Shown piece after piece: positions 1 through 10,048 of a DNA stretch of 62,364 bases. The stretch lies in NCBI RefSeq assembly GCF_002551005.1, contig NZ_NVOY01000015.1, forward strand, positions 6,989-69,352, written 5' to 3'. This stretch comes from Bacillus pseudomycoides. GTDB lineage: Bacteria; Bacillota; Bacilli; Bacillales; Bacillaceae_G. The notes under the pieces were generated by a model. It was not told where the DNA came from, did no database searches, and was given only the letters and a program-made list of their open reading frames with translations. A program made the translations under genes and the position numbers. The first letter of the stretch is position 1; each line of letters begins with the position of its first letter.

Positions 1-141
1 AAATAAGGGTGGTTATTTTTGTTTTGAATTCAATTATCTTTTCAAGAGACTAGATATCATTCTTGAATACACTTAAACAAATTTTTACATGGAAATTTGA
101 ATGAAGTAGAGAAATGATAACCGAAGATTGTAGCAAGACAG

Positions 142-236
142 CTACTCTTTCCACATAGTTAATTAAATTTGTCATTATTAAATAATTTACATTCCACTTT
201 GTTTAGGAATTTATGATTTACAAATAAAAAATATTA
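142..236 (-). ncRNA. Candidate CreR-like crRNA-type regulator of the cas operon
   Basis: On the minus strand, 213-185 matches the array repeat at 22 of 29 positions, including the last 13 (GTGGAATGTAAAT), which contain the crRNA 5' handle region. A second repeat-like block at 170-142 keeps 15 contiguous repeat bases (149-163 in plus coordinates) but has lost the repeat 3' end. The pseudo-spacer beginning at 184 starts TATTTAATAAT and, after one extra G, continues ACAAATTTAAT. Both 11-base blocks recur at 437-458, just upstream of the cas promoter. A TAATAT box (236-231) and a weak TTTAAA 18 bases further upstream could drive it, with a start near 224. The repeats and the match are seen in the sequence. 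That it is transcribed, cut by Cas6 and loaded into Cascade is inference. Confidence 0.6.
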
Positions 237-367
237 TGTATGTATCTTGCCAAGTTTAAAGGTTATCACTAGACAATCATACATAGTTAGTATATTGGAT
301 GCTCTTCCAAATAGCTAGAAGACTTCTGCAAAAATATCTTTTTGAAAATCAAGGAAAATTGTTTTTT

Positions 368-457
368 ATGTTTTATGGCGAGAAATCCTTCTTGTTTAAT
401 AAATTTATGAATATGCTATCGGAATTTTTTATTCCTTATTTAATAATACAAATTTAA
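368..457 (+). CDS. Possible 29-residue micro-ORF upstream of the cas promoter
   Basis: ATG at 368, TAA at 455-457, with AAGGAAA 11 bases upstream. The peptide has a charged N-terminus and a hydrophobic C-terminal half rich in Phe, Ile and Leu (ends IPYLIIQI). It lies between the crRNA-like element and the cas promoter, and its last codons overlap the predicted Cascade target. It could be a small toxin guarded by the crRNA-like RNA, as in CreTA modules, or a chance ORF in AT-rich DNA. No convincing promoter of its own was found. Confidence 0.2.
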   Translation: MFYGEKSFLFNKFMNMLSEFFIPYLIIQI

Positions 458-458
458 T
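434..458 (+). promoter_or_regulatory. Predicted crRNA-like target (PAM CCT + 437-458) before the cas promoter
   Basis: Bases 437-447 equal the first 11 bases of the minus-strand pseudo-spacer at 184-174, and 448-458 match its next block after a one-base gap. Bases 434-436 are CCT, compatible with the CCN-type PAMs known for several type I-B systems. A Cascade bound over about 36 bases from 437 would cover the -35 box at 460-465. Perfect seed pairing followed by poor distal pairing is what allows binding without Cas3 cutting. The role is inferred. Confidence 0.5.
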
Positions 459-459
459 A

Positions 460-488
460 TTGACTAAATGGTATTATTTTACTACTAT
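460..488 (+). promoter_or_regulatory. Sigma-A promoter of the cas operon
   Basis: TTGACT at 460-465 and TACTAT at 483-488 are separated by 17 bases, giving a transcript start near 495 and a leader of about 28 bases to the cas6 TTG start at 523. The GAGGTGAT ribosome binding site is at 512-519. The -35 box abuts the sequence matched by the upstream crRNA-like element. Confidence 0.65.
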
Positions 489-522
489 TTAATTGACAAT
501 ATTATGGAAATGAGGTGATAAT

Positions 523-1260
523 TTGAGATTACTCATAGTTTTTAAAGCTAGAAAGTTACCAAGACATCATCATTTTTTATTTGCTAGTTTGGTAAAGTCG
601 GCATTAGCAACATCAAATTCACAAATGCAATATGAAATGTATCATTACACACCAAATCAGGCAAATAAAGAAATGCGACCTTTCACTGGGGCCATCTATT
701 TGAATGACTACACCTTAGAAGATGGAGAATTCACTATTCATCAAGACGTACGTCTTACAATATCTTCATCTAACACAGAATTTCTTCTTAATGTCTATAA
801 CGGATTTGTACAGAAAAAAAGTTATAGATATCAATCTTACGAATTATTTCTAGAGCATATTAAAATGCTCCCAGAAAAATTACCAAAAACAAATCGCGTA
901 TTATTTAAAACGTTATCTTCTATTGTTATTAAAGATCGAGATGGGAAGTATTTAGACCTGCATGATGAAAATTATCAAACTGAATTAAATTATGCGGCAA
1001 ATGAATGCATGAAAGCTGTGGCAAAACGTTTCTTATATAAACCAATTACTCTAACACCAGTTGTTATGAATAAAAAGGTTGTACAGTTAAAACATGATTC
1101 CTTTGCAGCATTAAATGCTCAAAGTATTTTATATATGAACGCATACGAAGGGACTTTTCTATTAGAGGGGGCTCCTGAAGATTTGGATATTTTAGCGCAG
1201 GCAGGTCTTGGTTTTAGACGTTCTATATTCTTTGGTTGTATTGAAATGATTAATGAATAG
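523..1260 (+). CDS. cas6: CRISPR-associated endoribonuclease Cas6
   Basis: The 245-residue protein starts with TTG behind GAGGTGAT. It has the Cas6 layout of two ferredoxin-like RAMP domains and ends with the glycine-rich loop QAGLGFRRSIFFGC typical of the family. Cas6 cuts the long array transcript within each repeat to free crRNAs with a short repeat-derived 5' handle. An N-terminal histidine cluster (RHHHF, residues 14-18) may contribute to catalysis, but I cannot assign the active residue. It is the first gene of an eight-gene cas operon, 11 bases before cas8b. It would also be the enzyme to process the crRNA-like element upstream. Confidence 0.93.
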   Translation: MRLLIVFKARKLPRHHHFLFASLVKSALATSNSQMQYEMYHYTPNQANKEMRPFTGAIYLNDYTLEDGEFTIHQDVRLTISSSNTEFLLNVYNGFVQKKSYRYQSYELFLEHIKMLPEKLPKTNRVLFKTLSSIVIKDRDGKYLDLHDENYQTELNYAANECMKAVAKRFLYKPITLTPVVMNKKVVQLKHDSFAALNAQSILYMNAYEGTFLLEGAPEDLDILAQAGLGFRRSIFFGCIEMINE

Positions 1261-1271
1261 GAGGTGGGAGT

Positions 1272-2940
1272 TTGATTGAATTGCAAATTGATGAGGTGAT
1301 CTATAATGCGGGAATACTTGGACTATGTCGAGTGTTTGAGCACGCCGATTTGTTTTGTAATAAAGACGCCCAGACAATCATTTTTGATGAAGCTAATCTA
1401 GAAAACTTTACAGAACATTATTTTGAGTTGTTAACTGAGCGTTATGGCTATGAATCTAGCTATTATAAAATGCTTGCGAATAAAGATTTCATTGAAAAGT
1501 GTATCGCAGGTATAGATGATGAAAAGCAGCTCGAACAGTTTAATACACTGATTGATAATATGAAAAGATGGCTTACTTCTAATAGCTATAAAAATGTTTA
1601 TCCATTTTTAAGTGAAATTTCCTATCACTTCGAAGCAGAAGCGAAGACTTGGAAGAAAGTGAATAAAAAGAAGAAAGAAACAGTAGATGATGTTCGTCAG
1701 CAAGTTACTGAAATGGCTGTAAAACTTTTAGAATGTATTACTTTTTTAGAACATCCCAAAGCTAAGCGATACATCGTGCCACGTGTGTTAAGCTATCAAG
1801 TTATTCAAGGTTTCTGGTCAAATGTTTCTTTATTAAATAGCACTGCTAGTAAAAAGGATTTATATGAGGAATATGAAAATTACTTTATTAAATCCGCATC
1901 AGCATATTTAGCAACAAAGAAGGATGAAAAGAAATATGCTAAAAATAAATTAACGTGTGCTTGCTGTGATAATAGAATGAAATCAACGGCAGAAGTTTTC
2001 GACTTAACTTGGATGCAAAAAGTTGGTGTAGATGCTGCGAGAAAATCTTCACATTACTGGGATCATCAGCGGGATATTTTTATCTGTCCGATATGTAATA
2101 TTGTGTATAGCTGCGTACCATTAGGTTTTACGCTAGCGAAAGGGAAAGGGTTATTTATTAATAATAATCGCTCCGTTGATGAACTTATTTCTGTGAATTC
2201 AATTTCCTTGCGTGATGGGAAAAGTGAACTGCTACAGGATGAATTAGAATCGACAGCTTATTATAAGATTTTAGATGTAATGGTACAACAAGCTGAGAAT
2301 CATAAAAATTTAGAAATAGATAACATTCAAATTGTGAAATATGACCGAAATATGGAAGCGAGACCATACACATTTAATATTTTATCAAGAGAAACAGCAC
2401 AACAAATGCAGGATAGTAAACAAGACTTTCAATTTTTAGTTGGAAAGTTTGCTAAAGAAAACGGTGAATATATACAAATTTATCAGGAAGCAGTCAAGCG
2501 TTTGTATAATGGTCAAAGCTTTGCTGATTTACTCTATCGATTACTCCGTTTAGTGATAAGTGGTGAATTTAAAGGAATTGCATCTATCAATAAGGTTCTT
2601 AATATTTCGAATAATAAACTTAAAGGAGGGACGCATTATATGACACAAGAAGAATTGAAAAAGGTTCGTAGTTACGGTTTCTATTTGAAGGAAAAGTATC
2701 GTGGCCAAGAATCAAAGTTGAATGGTATTTCGTATCGTTTACTCAATGCTTTGAAAGTGAAAAATGCCAACAAGTTCATGGAAACACTTATTCAAGCTTA
2801 TAGTTACAAAAAGCTTGCAATTCCAGCAGTTTTTGCACAGGCATTAAATGATGTGGAGAAGTTTCAAACGATTGGCTATGCATTTTTAATCGGACTACAC
2901 GGTTTTGACAAAACAAAGAATAATAAGGAGGATGAAGCAA

Positions 2941-2948
<8 letters not shown>
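1272..2948 (+). CDS. cas8b: Type I-B Cascade large subunit Cas8b (Cst1-like)
   Basis: The 558-residue protein has a TTG start after GGAGGTGGGAG. Two Cys pairs, CACC and CPIC (about residues 229-275, nearly 45 residues apart), form the zinc-binding site seen in Cst1-type Cas8b proteins. The C-terminal 200 residues are helical, as expected for the part that contributes small-subunit function. In type I-B Cascade this subunit reads the PAM and recruits Cas3. Its place between cas6 and a DevR-type cas7 fits the Cst (Tneap) variant. Large subunits diverge quickly, so the family call leans on gene order plus the zinc motif. The stop overlaps the start of cas7 by 8 bases. Confidence 0.88.
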
Positions 2949-4563
<1,615 letters not shown>

Positions 4564-4565
<2 letters not shown>

Positions 4566-4591
4566 AGAATGGGATTGGTCCCATTCTTTTT
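4564..4591 (+). terminator. Terminator-like hairpin inside the cas operon, between cas5 and cas3
   Basis: A perfect 11-bp stem (AAAGAATGGGA 4564-4574, TCCCATTCTTT 4579-4589) closes a TTGG loop and runs into a short T tract ending at 4591. It starts within the cas5 stop codon and ends 7 bases before the cas3 start. The short T tract suggests partial termination, which would lower cas3-cas4-cas1-cas2 expression relative to Cascade. Readthrough is inferred because no promoter is visible before cas3. Confidence 0.65.
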
Positions 4592-4598
4592 AAAGGGG

Positions 4599-6827
4599 AT
4601 GATGGAAATATTTCAACAATTATTAGCTAAATCGGAATCGAATAAGAGCGCTGCTGAAACGATTAAAGAGCATACAGATAAGTTATTAACAAGACATACA
4701 GAGTTTAAAAATATGTATCTAGAGGCATTAACAGAAAGAGATTGGGAAATATTATGGCACGCTGCCTATTATCATGATGTTGGTAAAGCCAATACGAAAT
4801 TTCAAAATAAGCTAAGGTCTATAGAGGAACGGCAGCATGATACTTTACCTGATTTAGATGAAGTCCCTCATGCATATTTGAGTTGTGCCTATATGCCGAC
4901 TAAAGAATTAATGAGAAAATTTGATAAAACGGAAGTTAAGATTCTTATGCTAGCAGTCTACTATCATCATGAGCGAAGTGAACAAAATACAAATGCTAGT
5001 AAACAAATAATCGAACAAGATTTACAACAATATGTTCCTTTATTAAAACCTTTCTTTACTATTCGCGATGTTCCAGTCTTTGACTATGGAAGATTCACAG
5101 ATAAAGATTTTTTAAGAGAACGTCATCATTTGTATCATTTCGTACGAATTAAAGGGCTGCTAAACAAGTTGGATTACGCAGCAAGTGGTGAGATTGCTAT
5201 CGAAGTGGCGCCAAAACATTTAACTGATAAAGTAGAGGCACATTTTAAAAAAGAAGGATATGAAAAAAATGAACTACAGCAGTATTTGTATGAGTCTCAG
5301 CGGGATAATCATGTTGTTATAGCATCAACAGGCATTGGAAAGACAGAAGGTGCATTGTTTTGGATTGGAAATGACAAGGGGATTTTTACGCTGCCATTAA
5401 AGGTGTCGATTAATGCAATTTATGACCGAATTCGAGATGTATATAACTATAATGATGTGGGACTATTGCATAGTGATTCACATTTGGAATATGCCAAGCG
5501 AGCAGAAGGACAAGAATTTAGTTTATCTGCACTGAACCATACAAAGCAGTTTTCTATGCCGCTAACAATTACAACGCTTGATCAGGTTATTGATTTTGTT
5601 GGCTTGTATCCAGGGTTTGAGTTAAAGCTTGCCATTTTTTCGTACAGTAAATTAGTTATTGATGAAATTCAAATGTATAGCCCACGTTTAGTCGCATTTA
5701 TCGTTATGGGGCTTAAATATATAACGGATATGGGTGGGAAATTCCTCATCATGACAGCTACCTTGCCACCACTTTTTATAGAAGCTCTTCGTAACGAAAA
5801 TATTCCATTTAAACAGCCGGAAACACCGTTTTTAAAGTTAAATCATAATGGAGAAGTCATGCAACGTCATGTAATGAAGATGATTGAGCGTGATTTAACA
5901 ATTGAGGAAGTGCTTGTCCATTCACTCGAACAAAAAGTCCTTATTATTGTGAATACGGTTGGAAAAGCGCAAGAATTGTACAGAGGTTTTGAAAATATGG
6001 GGATAGAAGCACATTTATTGCACAGTCGATTTATTCAAAAGCATCGTCAAAGTAAAGAAGCAGCTATTAAGGAATTAGGAAAACGTACATGTAAAGAAAC
6101 AGGTATTTGGATTACCACACAGTTAGTGGAAGCAAGTCTTGATATTGATTTTGATCTTTTATTAACGGAGCTTTCAGAGGCGACAGGATTATTTCAGCGA
6201 ATGGGACGCGTGTATCGGGGAAGGCATTATAACGGATCAGATCCCAATGTATATGTGTTTACAGGTGAAACATTACCATCAGGCATTTCGGCAACAAGTC
6301 GCAAATCGGTAGTCGATTTTACAATTTACGAAAAATCAAAAGATATTCTTATGAAATATGACAATCAGTTACTATCTGAATCGTTAAAAATCGATGTTAT
6401 TGACCAGATATACAGCAGAGAAGCTCTTGGTAAAGACTGTGCTTATATAAAAGAATTTGATGCTACTTTACATCAATTAAAAAATGTACTTCCTTATGAA
6501 GAGAAAGAGAAACCAACATTGCGAGACATTCAAAATGTCACAATTATTCCATCTAGTGTTTACCGAGAGTATGAACAAGATATTACTGACATTCGTGACC
6601 AACTTCAACCAAATCTTAAATTGGAGAAGAGACTCGACATTCAGAATACCTTGCAAGAATACACTGTTGCAATTCCAGAATGGGCATATCAATCAGCTTA
6701 TAAAAAAGGATGTGTAGAGGGTTCAATTGAAGTGAATAAATACACAGAATATCCAATTATTTCATTTCAATACACGGAAGAGATGGGACTTATTTACACA
6801 ATTGATGAAAGTGCGCAATTTATGTAA
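4599..6827 (+). CDS. cas3: CRISPR-associated nuclease-helicase Cas3
   Basis: This protein of about 742 residues has an N-terminal HD nuclease and an SF2 helicase. HD-domain residues are visible in HAAYYHDVGKAN and YYHHERS. Helicase motifs are Walker A (ASTGIGKTEGAL), motif II VIDEIQ (a DEAH variant), motif III TATLPP, and motif VI FQRMGRVYR. Cas3 is recruited to Cascade-bound target DNA, unwinds it and degrades one strand. The reading frame is open from 4569, but those codons lie inside the cas5-cas3 hairpin, so ATG 4599 or 4602 next to AAAGGGG is more likely. The exact start is uncertain. All motifs look intact. Confidence 0.93.
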   Translation: MMEIFQQLLAKSESNKSAAETIKEHTDKLLTRHTEFKNMYLEALTERDWEILWHAAYYHDVGKANTKFQNKLRSIEERQHDTLPDLDEVPHAYLSCAYMPTKELMRKFDKTEVKILMLAVYYHHERSEQNTNASKQIIEQDLQQYVPLLKPFFTIRDVPVFDYGRFTDKDFLRERHHLYHFVRIKGLLNKLDYAASGEIAIEVAPKHLTDKVEAHFKKEGYEKNELQQYLYESQRDNHVVIASTGIGKTEGALFWIGNDKGIFTLPLKVSINAIYDRIRDVYNYNDVGLLHSDSHLEYAKRAEGQEFSLSALNHTKQFSMPLTITTLDQVIDFVGLYPGFELKLAIFSYSKLVIDEIQMYSPRLVAFIVMGLKYITDMGGKFLIMTATLPPLFIEALRNENIPFKQPETPFLKLNHNGEVMQRHVMKMIERDLTIEEVLVHSLEQKVLIIVNTVGKAQELYRGFENMGIEAHLLHSRFIQKHRQSKEAAIKELGKRTCKETGIWITTQLVEASLDIDFDLLLTELSEATGLFQRMGRVYRGRHYNGSDPNVYVFTGETLPSGISATSRKSVVDFTIYEKSKDILMKYDNQLLSESLKIDVIDQIYSREALGKDCAYIKEFDATLHQLKNVLPYEEKEKPTLRDIQNVTIIPSSVYREYEQDITDIRDQLQPNLKLEKRLDIQNTLQEYTVAIPEWAYQSAYKKGCVEGSIEVNKYTEYPIISFQYTEEMGLIYTIDESAQFM

Positions 6828-6839
6828 AGGGGTGACGAG

Positions 6840-7352
6840 ATGCAGTGGGATGATTTAAAGGCAACAGGCTTACAAGTACAGTACTTAAAAGTATGTGAAC
6901 GGAAGCTATGGTTACATGCTCATCAAATTGCATTTGAAGATGATTATGACAAAGTAAAACAAGGAAAAATCTTACATGAAACGTCTTATCAACGAAAAAA
7001 GTCTAAAGAAGTACTAATAGATAATCTAATACGCATTGATCTGATGGATGGGCATTATGTAGGTGAAGTAAAATCCAGTAGTAAAATGCTACATGCTGAC
7101 CAAGCACAGCTACTATATTATTTATTTGTGTTGGATCAAATGGGGATTAAACGCAAAGGGAAAATCCATTATCCAAAGGAAAAACGTGTAGATGAAATCG
7201 AATTAACAGAGCAAGACAAATTAGAAATTTTAAAATGGTTGGAGCAGATTCAACAAATTATTCAACAGCAGACCCCGCCAAAAAAAGAAAAATTACGCTA
7301 TTGTACGAAATGTGCATACTATTCTTTTTGTTGGGTAGGTGAAGAAGAGTGA
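6840..7352 (+). CDS. cas4: CRISPR adaptation nuclease Cas4
   Basis: The 170-residue protein has four cysteines that would hold an Fe-S cluster: one in VCERK near the N-terminus and three near the C-terminus (YCTKCAYYSFC). The PD-(D/E)XK core is visible as RIDLMDG followed by GEVKSSSK. Cas4 trims prespacers and helps select PAM-adjacent ends before integration by Cas1-Cas2. AAGGGGTGACGAG precedes the ATG. The stop overlaps the cas1 GTG start by 4 bases (GTGA), so the two are probably translated together. Confidence 0.94.
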   Translation: MQWDDLKATGLQVQYLKVCERKLWLHAHQIAFEDDYDKVKQGKILHETSYQRKKSKEVLIDNLIRIDLMDGHYVGEVKSSSKMLHADQAQLLYYLFVLDQMGIKRKGKIHYPKEKRVDEIELTEQDKLEILKWLEQIQQIIQQQTPPKKEKLRYCTKCAYYSFCWVGEEE

Positions 7353-8335
7353 AGGATTTGTATTTATTTAATAATGGAAGATTACAACGAAAAGATTCAA
7401 CGATTTATCTGTTGTTAGAAGATGGAACGAAAAAAACGGTCCCGATTGAACAAGTAGAAAATTTGCATATTTTTGCGGAGATGGATTTTAATACATCTTT
7501 TATAAATATGCTTAATCAAAAGGACGTAAGTTTACACTTTTATAATTACTATGGCTATTATTCAGGAAGCTATGTACCGAGACGTAAAAAGATTTCTGGA
7601 TTTGTTGATGTACAACAGGCTGCACATGTACAGGATTTAAACAAAAGGTTATATATAGCCCAACAATTTGTTTATAGTGCCATTCACCATATGCTTCGAA
7701 ATATGCGACGTCATAAAGATGAAGTGGGTGAGTTAATAGCAGAGATCTTAACTTTAAAGGAAATGGTAGCTGATGCAAAAGATATTCCAACATTGATGGG
7801 GATTGAAGGGAAAGTGCGTTATACGTATTATCAAAGCTTCAATAGTATTATTAATAATCCAGATTTCTATTTTAAGAAGCGAGAGAAGCGCCCGCCGACA
7901 GATCCTATTAATGCATTGATTTCATATGGAAATAGTTTAATGTATACAGCCGTGCTATCAGAAATATATAAAACTCAGCTTAATCCAGCAATAAGTTACT
8001 TACATGAGCCAGGATCGCGGCGATTTTCTCTATCGCTAGACTTAGCAGAAATCTTCAAGCCACTTTTAATGGATAATTTAATTTTCACATTGATTAACAA
8101 AAAAATGATTCGATTTGAGCACTTTGAATACGTGGAAGAAAACATTTGCTTTTTAAATGATACAGGTCGCAAGATTTTTATTACTGAATTTGAAAAGCGA
8201 ATGCGTACAACTATTAAGCATCGTAAACTAAATCGGCAAACATCTTATCGGTTCTTTATTCGTTTAGAATGTTATAAACTCATCAAGCATTTAATTGCTG
8301 ATGAAAATTACAAAGCATTGAAGGCCTGGTGGTAA
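7349..8335 (+). CDS. cas1: CRISPR integrase Cas1
   Basis: The 328-residue protein matches the type I-B Cas1 length. It has the beta-rich N-terminus (MKDLYLFNNGRLQRKDSTIY) and the helical catalytic C-terminus with IEGKVRYTYYQ, PINALISYGNSLMY, the His-bearing YLHEPGSRRFSLSLDLAEIFKP and the downstream acidic segment. These carry the Glu/His/Asp metal ligands of the family. With Cas2 it integrates prespacers at the leader end of the array. It starts with GTG inside the cas4 stop. The array's conserved leader-proximal repeats indicate it has worked in the past. Confidence 0.96.
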   Translation: MKDLYLFNNGRLQRKDSTIYLLLEDGTKKTVPIEQVENLHIFAEMDFNTSFINMLNQKDVSLHFYNYYGYYSGSYVPRRKKISGFVDVQQAAHVQDLNKRLYIAQQFVYSAIHHMLRNMRRHKDEVGELIAEILTLKEMVADAKDIPTLMGIEGKVRYTYYQSFNSIINNPDFYFKKREKRPPTDPINALISYGNSLMYTAVLSEIYKTQLNPAISYLHEPGSRRFSLSLDLAEIFKPLLMDNLIFTLINKKMIRFEHFEYVEENICFLNDTGRKIFITEFEKRMRTTIKHRKLNRQTSYRFFIRLECYKLIKHLIADENYKALKAWW

Positions 8336-8336
8336 T

Positions 8337-8600
8337 TTGTATGTATTAGTGGCGTATGATGTAGATGTGAAACGTGTAGGAAAAGTACATAAAGTGCTAA
8401 AAAAGTATTTAACTTGGACACAAAATTCATTATTTGAGGGTGAAATTACAGAAGGCTTACTCAAGCAATGCATGGCTGAAATTGCAACAAAGACTAATCC
8501 GACGGTTGACTCAATTTATGTCTATCGCATTGCAAATCCCAAGCATATTAATAAAACTGTTTATGGTGTAGAAAAGGATTTTGAAAGCATGTTTTTATAA
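8337..8600 (+). CDS. cas2: CRISPR adaptation protein Cas2
   Basis: The 87-residue protein begins MYVLVAYDVDVKRVGKVHKV, the Cas2 ferredoxin-like opening with the conserved first-strand Asp. It dimerises to bridge two Cas1 dimers. The start codon is TTG at 8337, one base after the cas1 stop, with GGTGG inside the end of cas1 as ribosome binding site; no in-frame ATG is better placed. Its stop is directly followed by the array leader. Confidence 0.95.
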   Translation: MYVLVAYDVDVKRVGKVHKVLKKYLTWTQNSLFEGEITEGLLKQCMAEIATKTNPTVDSIYVYRIANPKHINKTVYGVEKDFESMFL

Positions 8601-8783
8601 TTTGCAGTGAATCGAATTTTTTGTAGAAAACTTATGAAAGCTTGATATACAAGGATTTGCAACCCATTTTTATGGAAATATTAAAATACAATAGAGGATA
8701 CACTGCAAAATTAGAAAATGATATAATGAATATGTGCTTCAAAACGTTGATAATAAAGGCTATTTTTATATGCTTTGAATAGG
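8601..8783 (+). promoter_or_regulatory. CRISPR leader
   Basis: The 183-base AT-rich stretch between cas2 and the first repeat is the leader, because perfect repeats lie at this end and decayed ones at the other. TTTGCAGTG at 8601-8609 and its exact inverse CACTGCAAA at 8701-8709 bracket about 90 bases. A TATAAT box at 8722-8727 could place pre-crRNA transcription start near 8734. No clear -35 box is visible. Confidence 0.75.
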
Positions 8784-10006
8784 GTTATTCATTAACTATG
8801 TGGAATGTAAATCCTAAAAGGAGACACTTATCAAGTATGGAAGCATGAGTTATTCATTAACTATGTGGAATGTAAATTCTCGATAGACCTTCACTCCTGC
8901 AAAATTATCTTCGTTATTCATTAACTATGTGGAATGTAAATTTGGTATGTAAAGGTTTTTACCCAAAAACAGCTATTGTTATTCATTAACTATGTGGAAT
9001 GTAAATAATGTCTTACCAGAGCCAAGAAACCCCTTAAAAACGTTATTCATTAACTATGTGGAATGTAAATTCTGGAACATCGAAATGGGATAACGTCAAT
9101 GTATACGTTATTCATTAACTATGTGGAATGTAAATATCGATGGTCAAATTCAAACAATTCATTTTCAACTTGTTATTCATTAACTATGTGGAATGTAAAT
9201 TTGTCAATCCAACTAATAACTCTTTGAAGTCGTCATGGTTATTCATTAACTATGTGGAATGTAAATTTTATTATGCAACAAGTAAAGAAAGCGACAGCTG
9301 CGTTATTCATTAACTATGTGGAATGTAAATGCTAATTCATTCGGTTTAATGGATGGCGGAATGGAGTTATTCATTAACTATGTGGAATGTAAATTATATT
9401 TCGTCCTTTCCTATTCCTTGCTCCTTTGAGTTATTCATTAACTATGTGGAATGTAAATTTATATGCAACAGCTACTGGCTGACTGTATCCAAGTTTTCTA
9501 TTAACTGAGTGGAATGTAAATCAAGCACGGTACTTTGTACTTGCGATTTGAATATTTGTTTGTTATTAACTAAGAGGAATGTGAATTTCTTGAAGACATA
9601 AAAAGCATATGTACCATTGCGTTCTTCATTAACCATATGGAATGTAAATTCACGTTGACGAGTTTTTATTTTCGTTCTTCGTTTTCCATTAACTGTTTGA
9701 AATGTAAATTTTATATATGTGCTTAATCCTTTTGTATCGATTGTGTTATTCATTAACAATGTGGAATGTAAATGAGGCACCGGCTATCAATATCCAAAAA
9801 TATGAGTCGTTTTTCATTAATTATGTGGACTGTAAATGTTTCAATTCCAGCCGCCATAATAGCTTGAATTTCGTTATTCATTAACTAAGAGGTATGTCCT
9901 CCACTAATAAAATGGTTTTCATTAACTAAATGGAATATAAATCTCGGAAGATTTTATTCTGAGCGGTGTTTACGTTAGTTTTCTATTAACTAAGTGGAAT
10001 GTAATT
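8784..10006 (+). CRISPR. Type I-B CRISPR array, 20 repeats (11 perfect, 9 degenerate)
   Basis: The consensus repeat is 29 bases, running from GTTATTCATTAACTATG to TGGAATGTAAAT. Eleven identical copies start at 8784, 8849, 8913, 8978, 9042, 9107, 9172, 9238, 9302, 9366 and 9430. Nine variant copies start at 9493, 9558, 9621, 9681, 9745, 9809, 9873, 9914 and 9978. Spacers are mostly 34-37 bases (one is 31). Decay is confined to the distal end, so the leader is at 8601-8783 and the array reads on the plus strand, like the cas genes. The repeat at 9873 loses its 3' end (after about 9897) and only 12-16 bases separate it from the next, which looks like a deletion. Several spacers have open frames consistent with coding targets. 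Confidence 0.98.
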
Positions 10007-10048
10007 GTAGTTGTATACAACATTGGATGGAATACTTTTTTTAATGAC

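Noticed and set aside
457-481. cas promoter itself as a third degenerate CRISPR repeat
   Set aside because: Only 14 of 25 positions match; it is better read as a promoter, though it resembles the half-repeat at 142-170.
492-497. Second TTGACA box before cas6
   Set aside because: It lies too close to the start codon, with no -10 box at a useful distance before the ribosome binding site.
9472-9780. 102-codon minus-strand ORF
   Set aside because: It lies entirely across the decayed CRISPR repeats and its peptide shows the repeat periodicity.
8813-9977. Self-targeting spacers within this window
   Set aside because: No spacer obviously matched a gene here by eye; a proper search could not be run.
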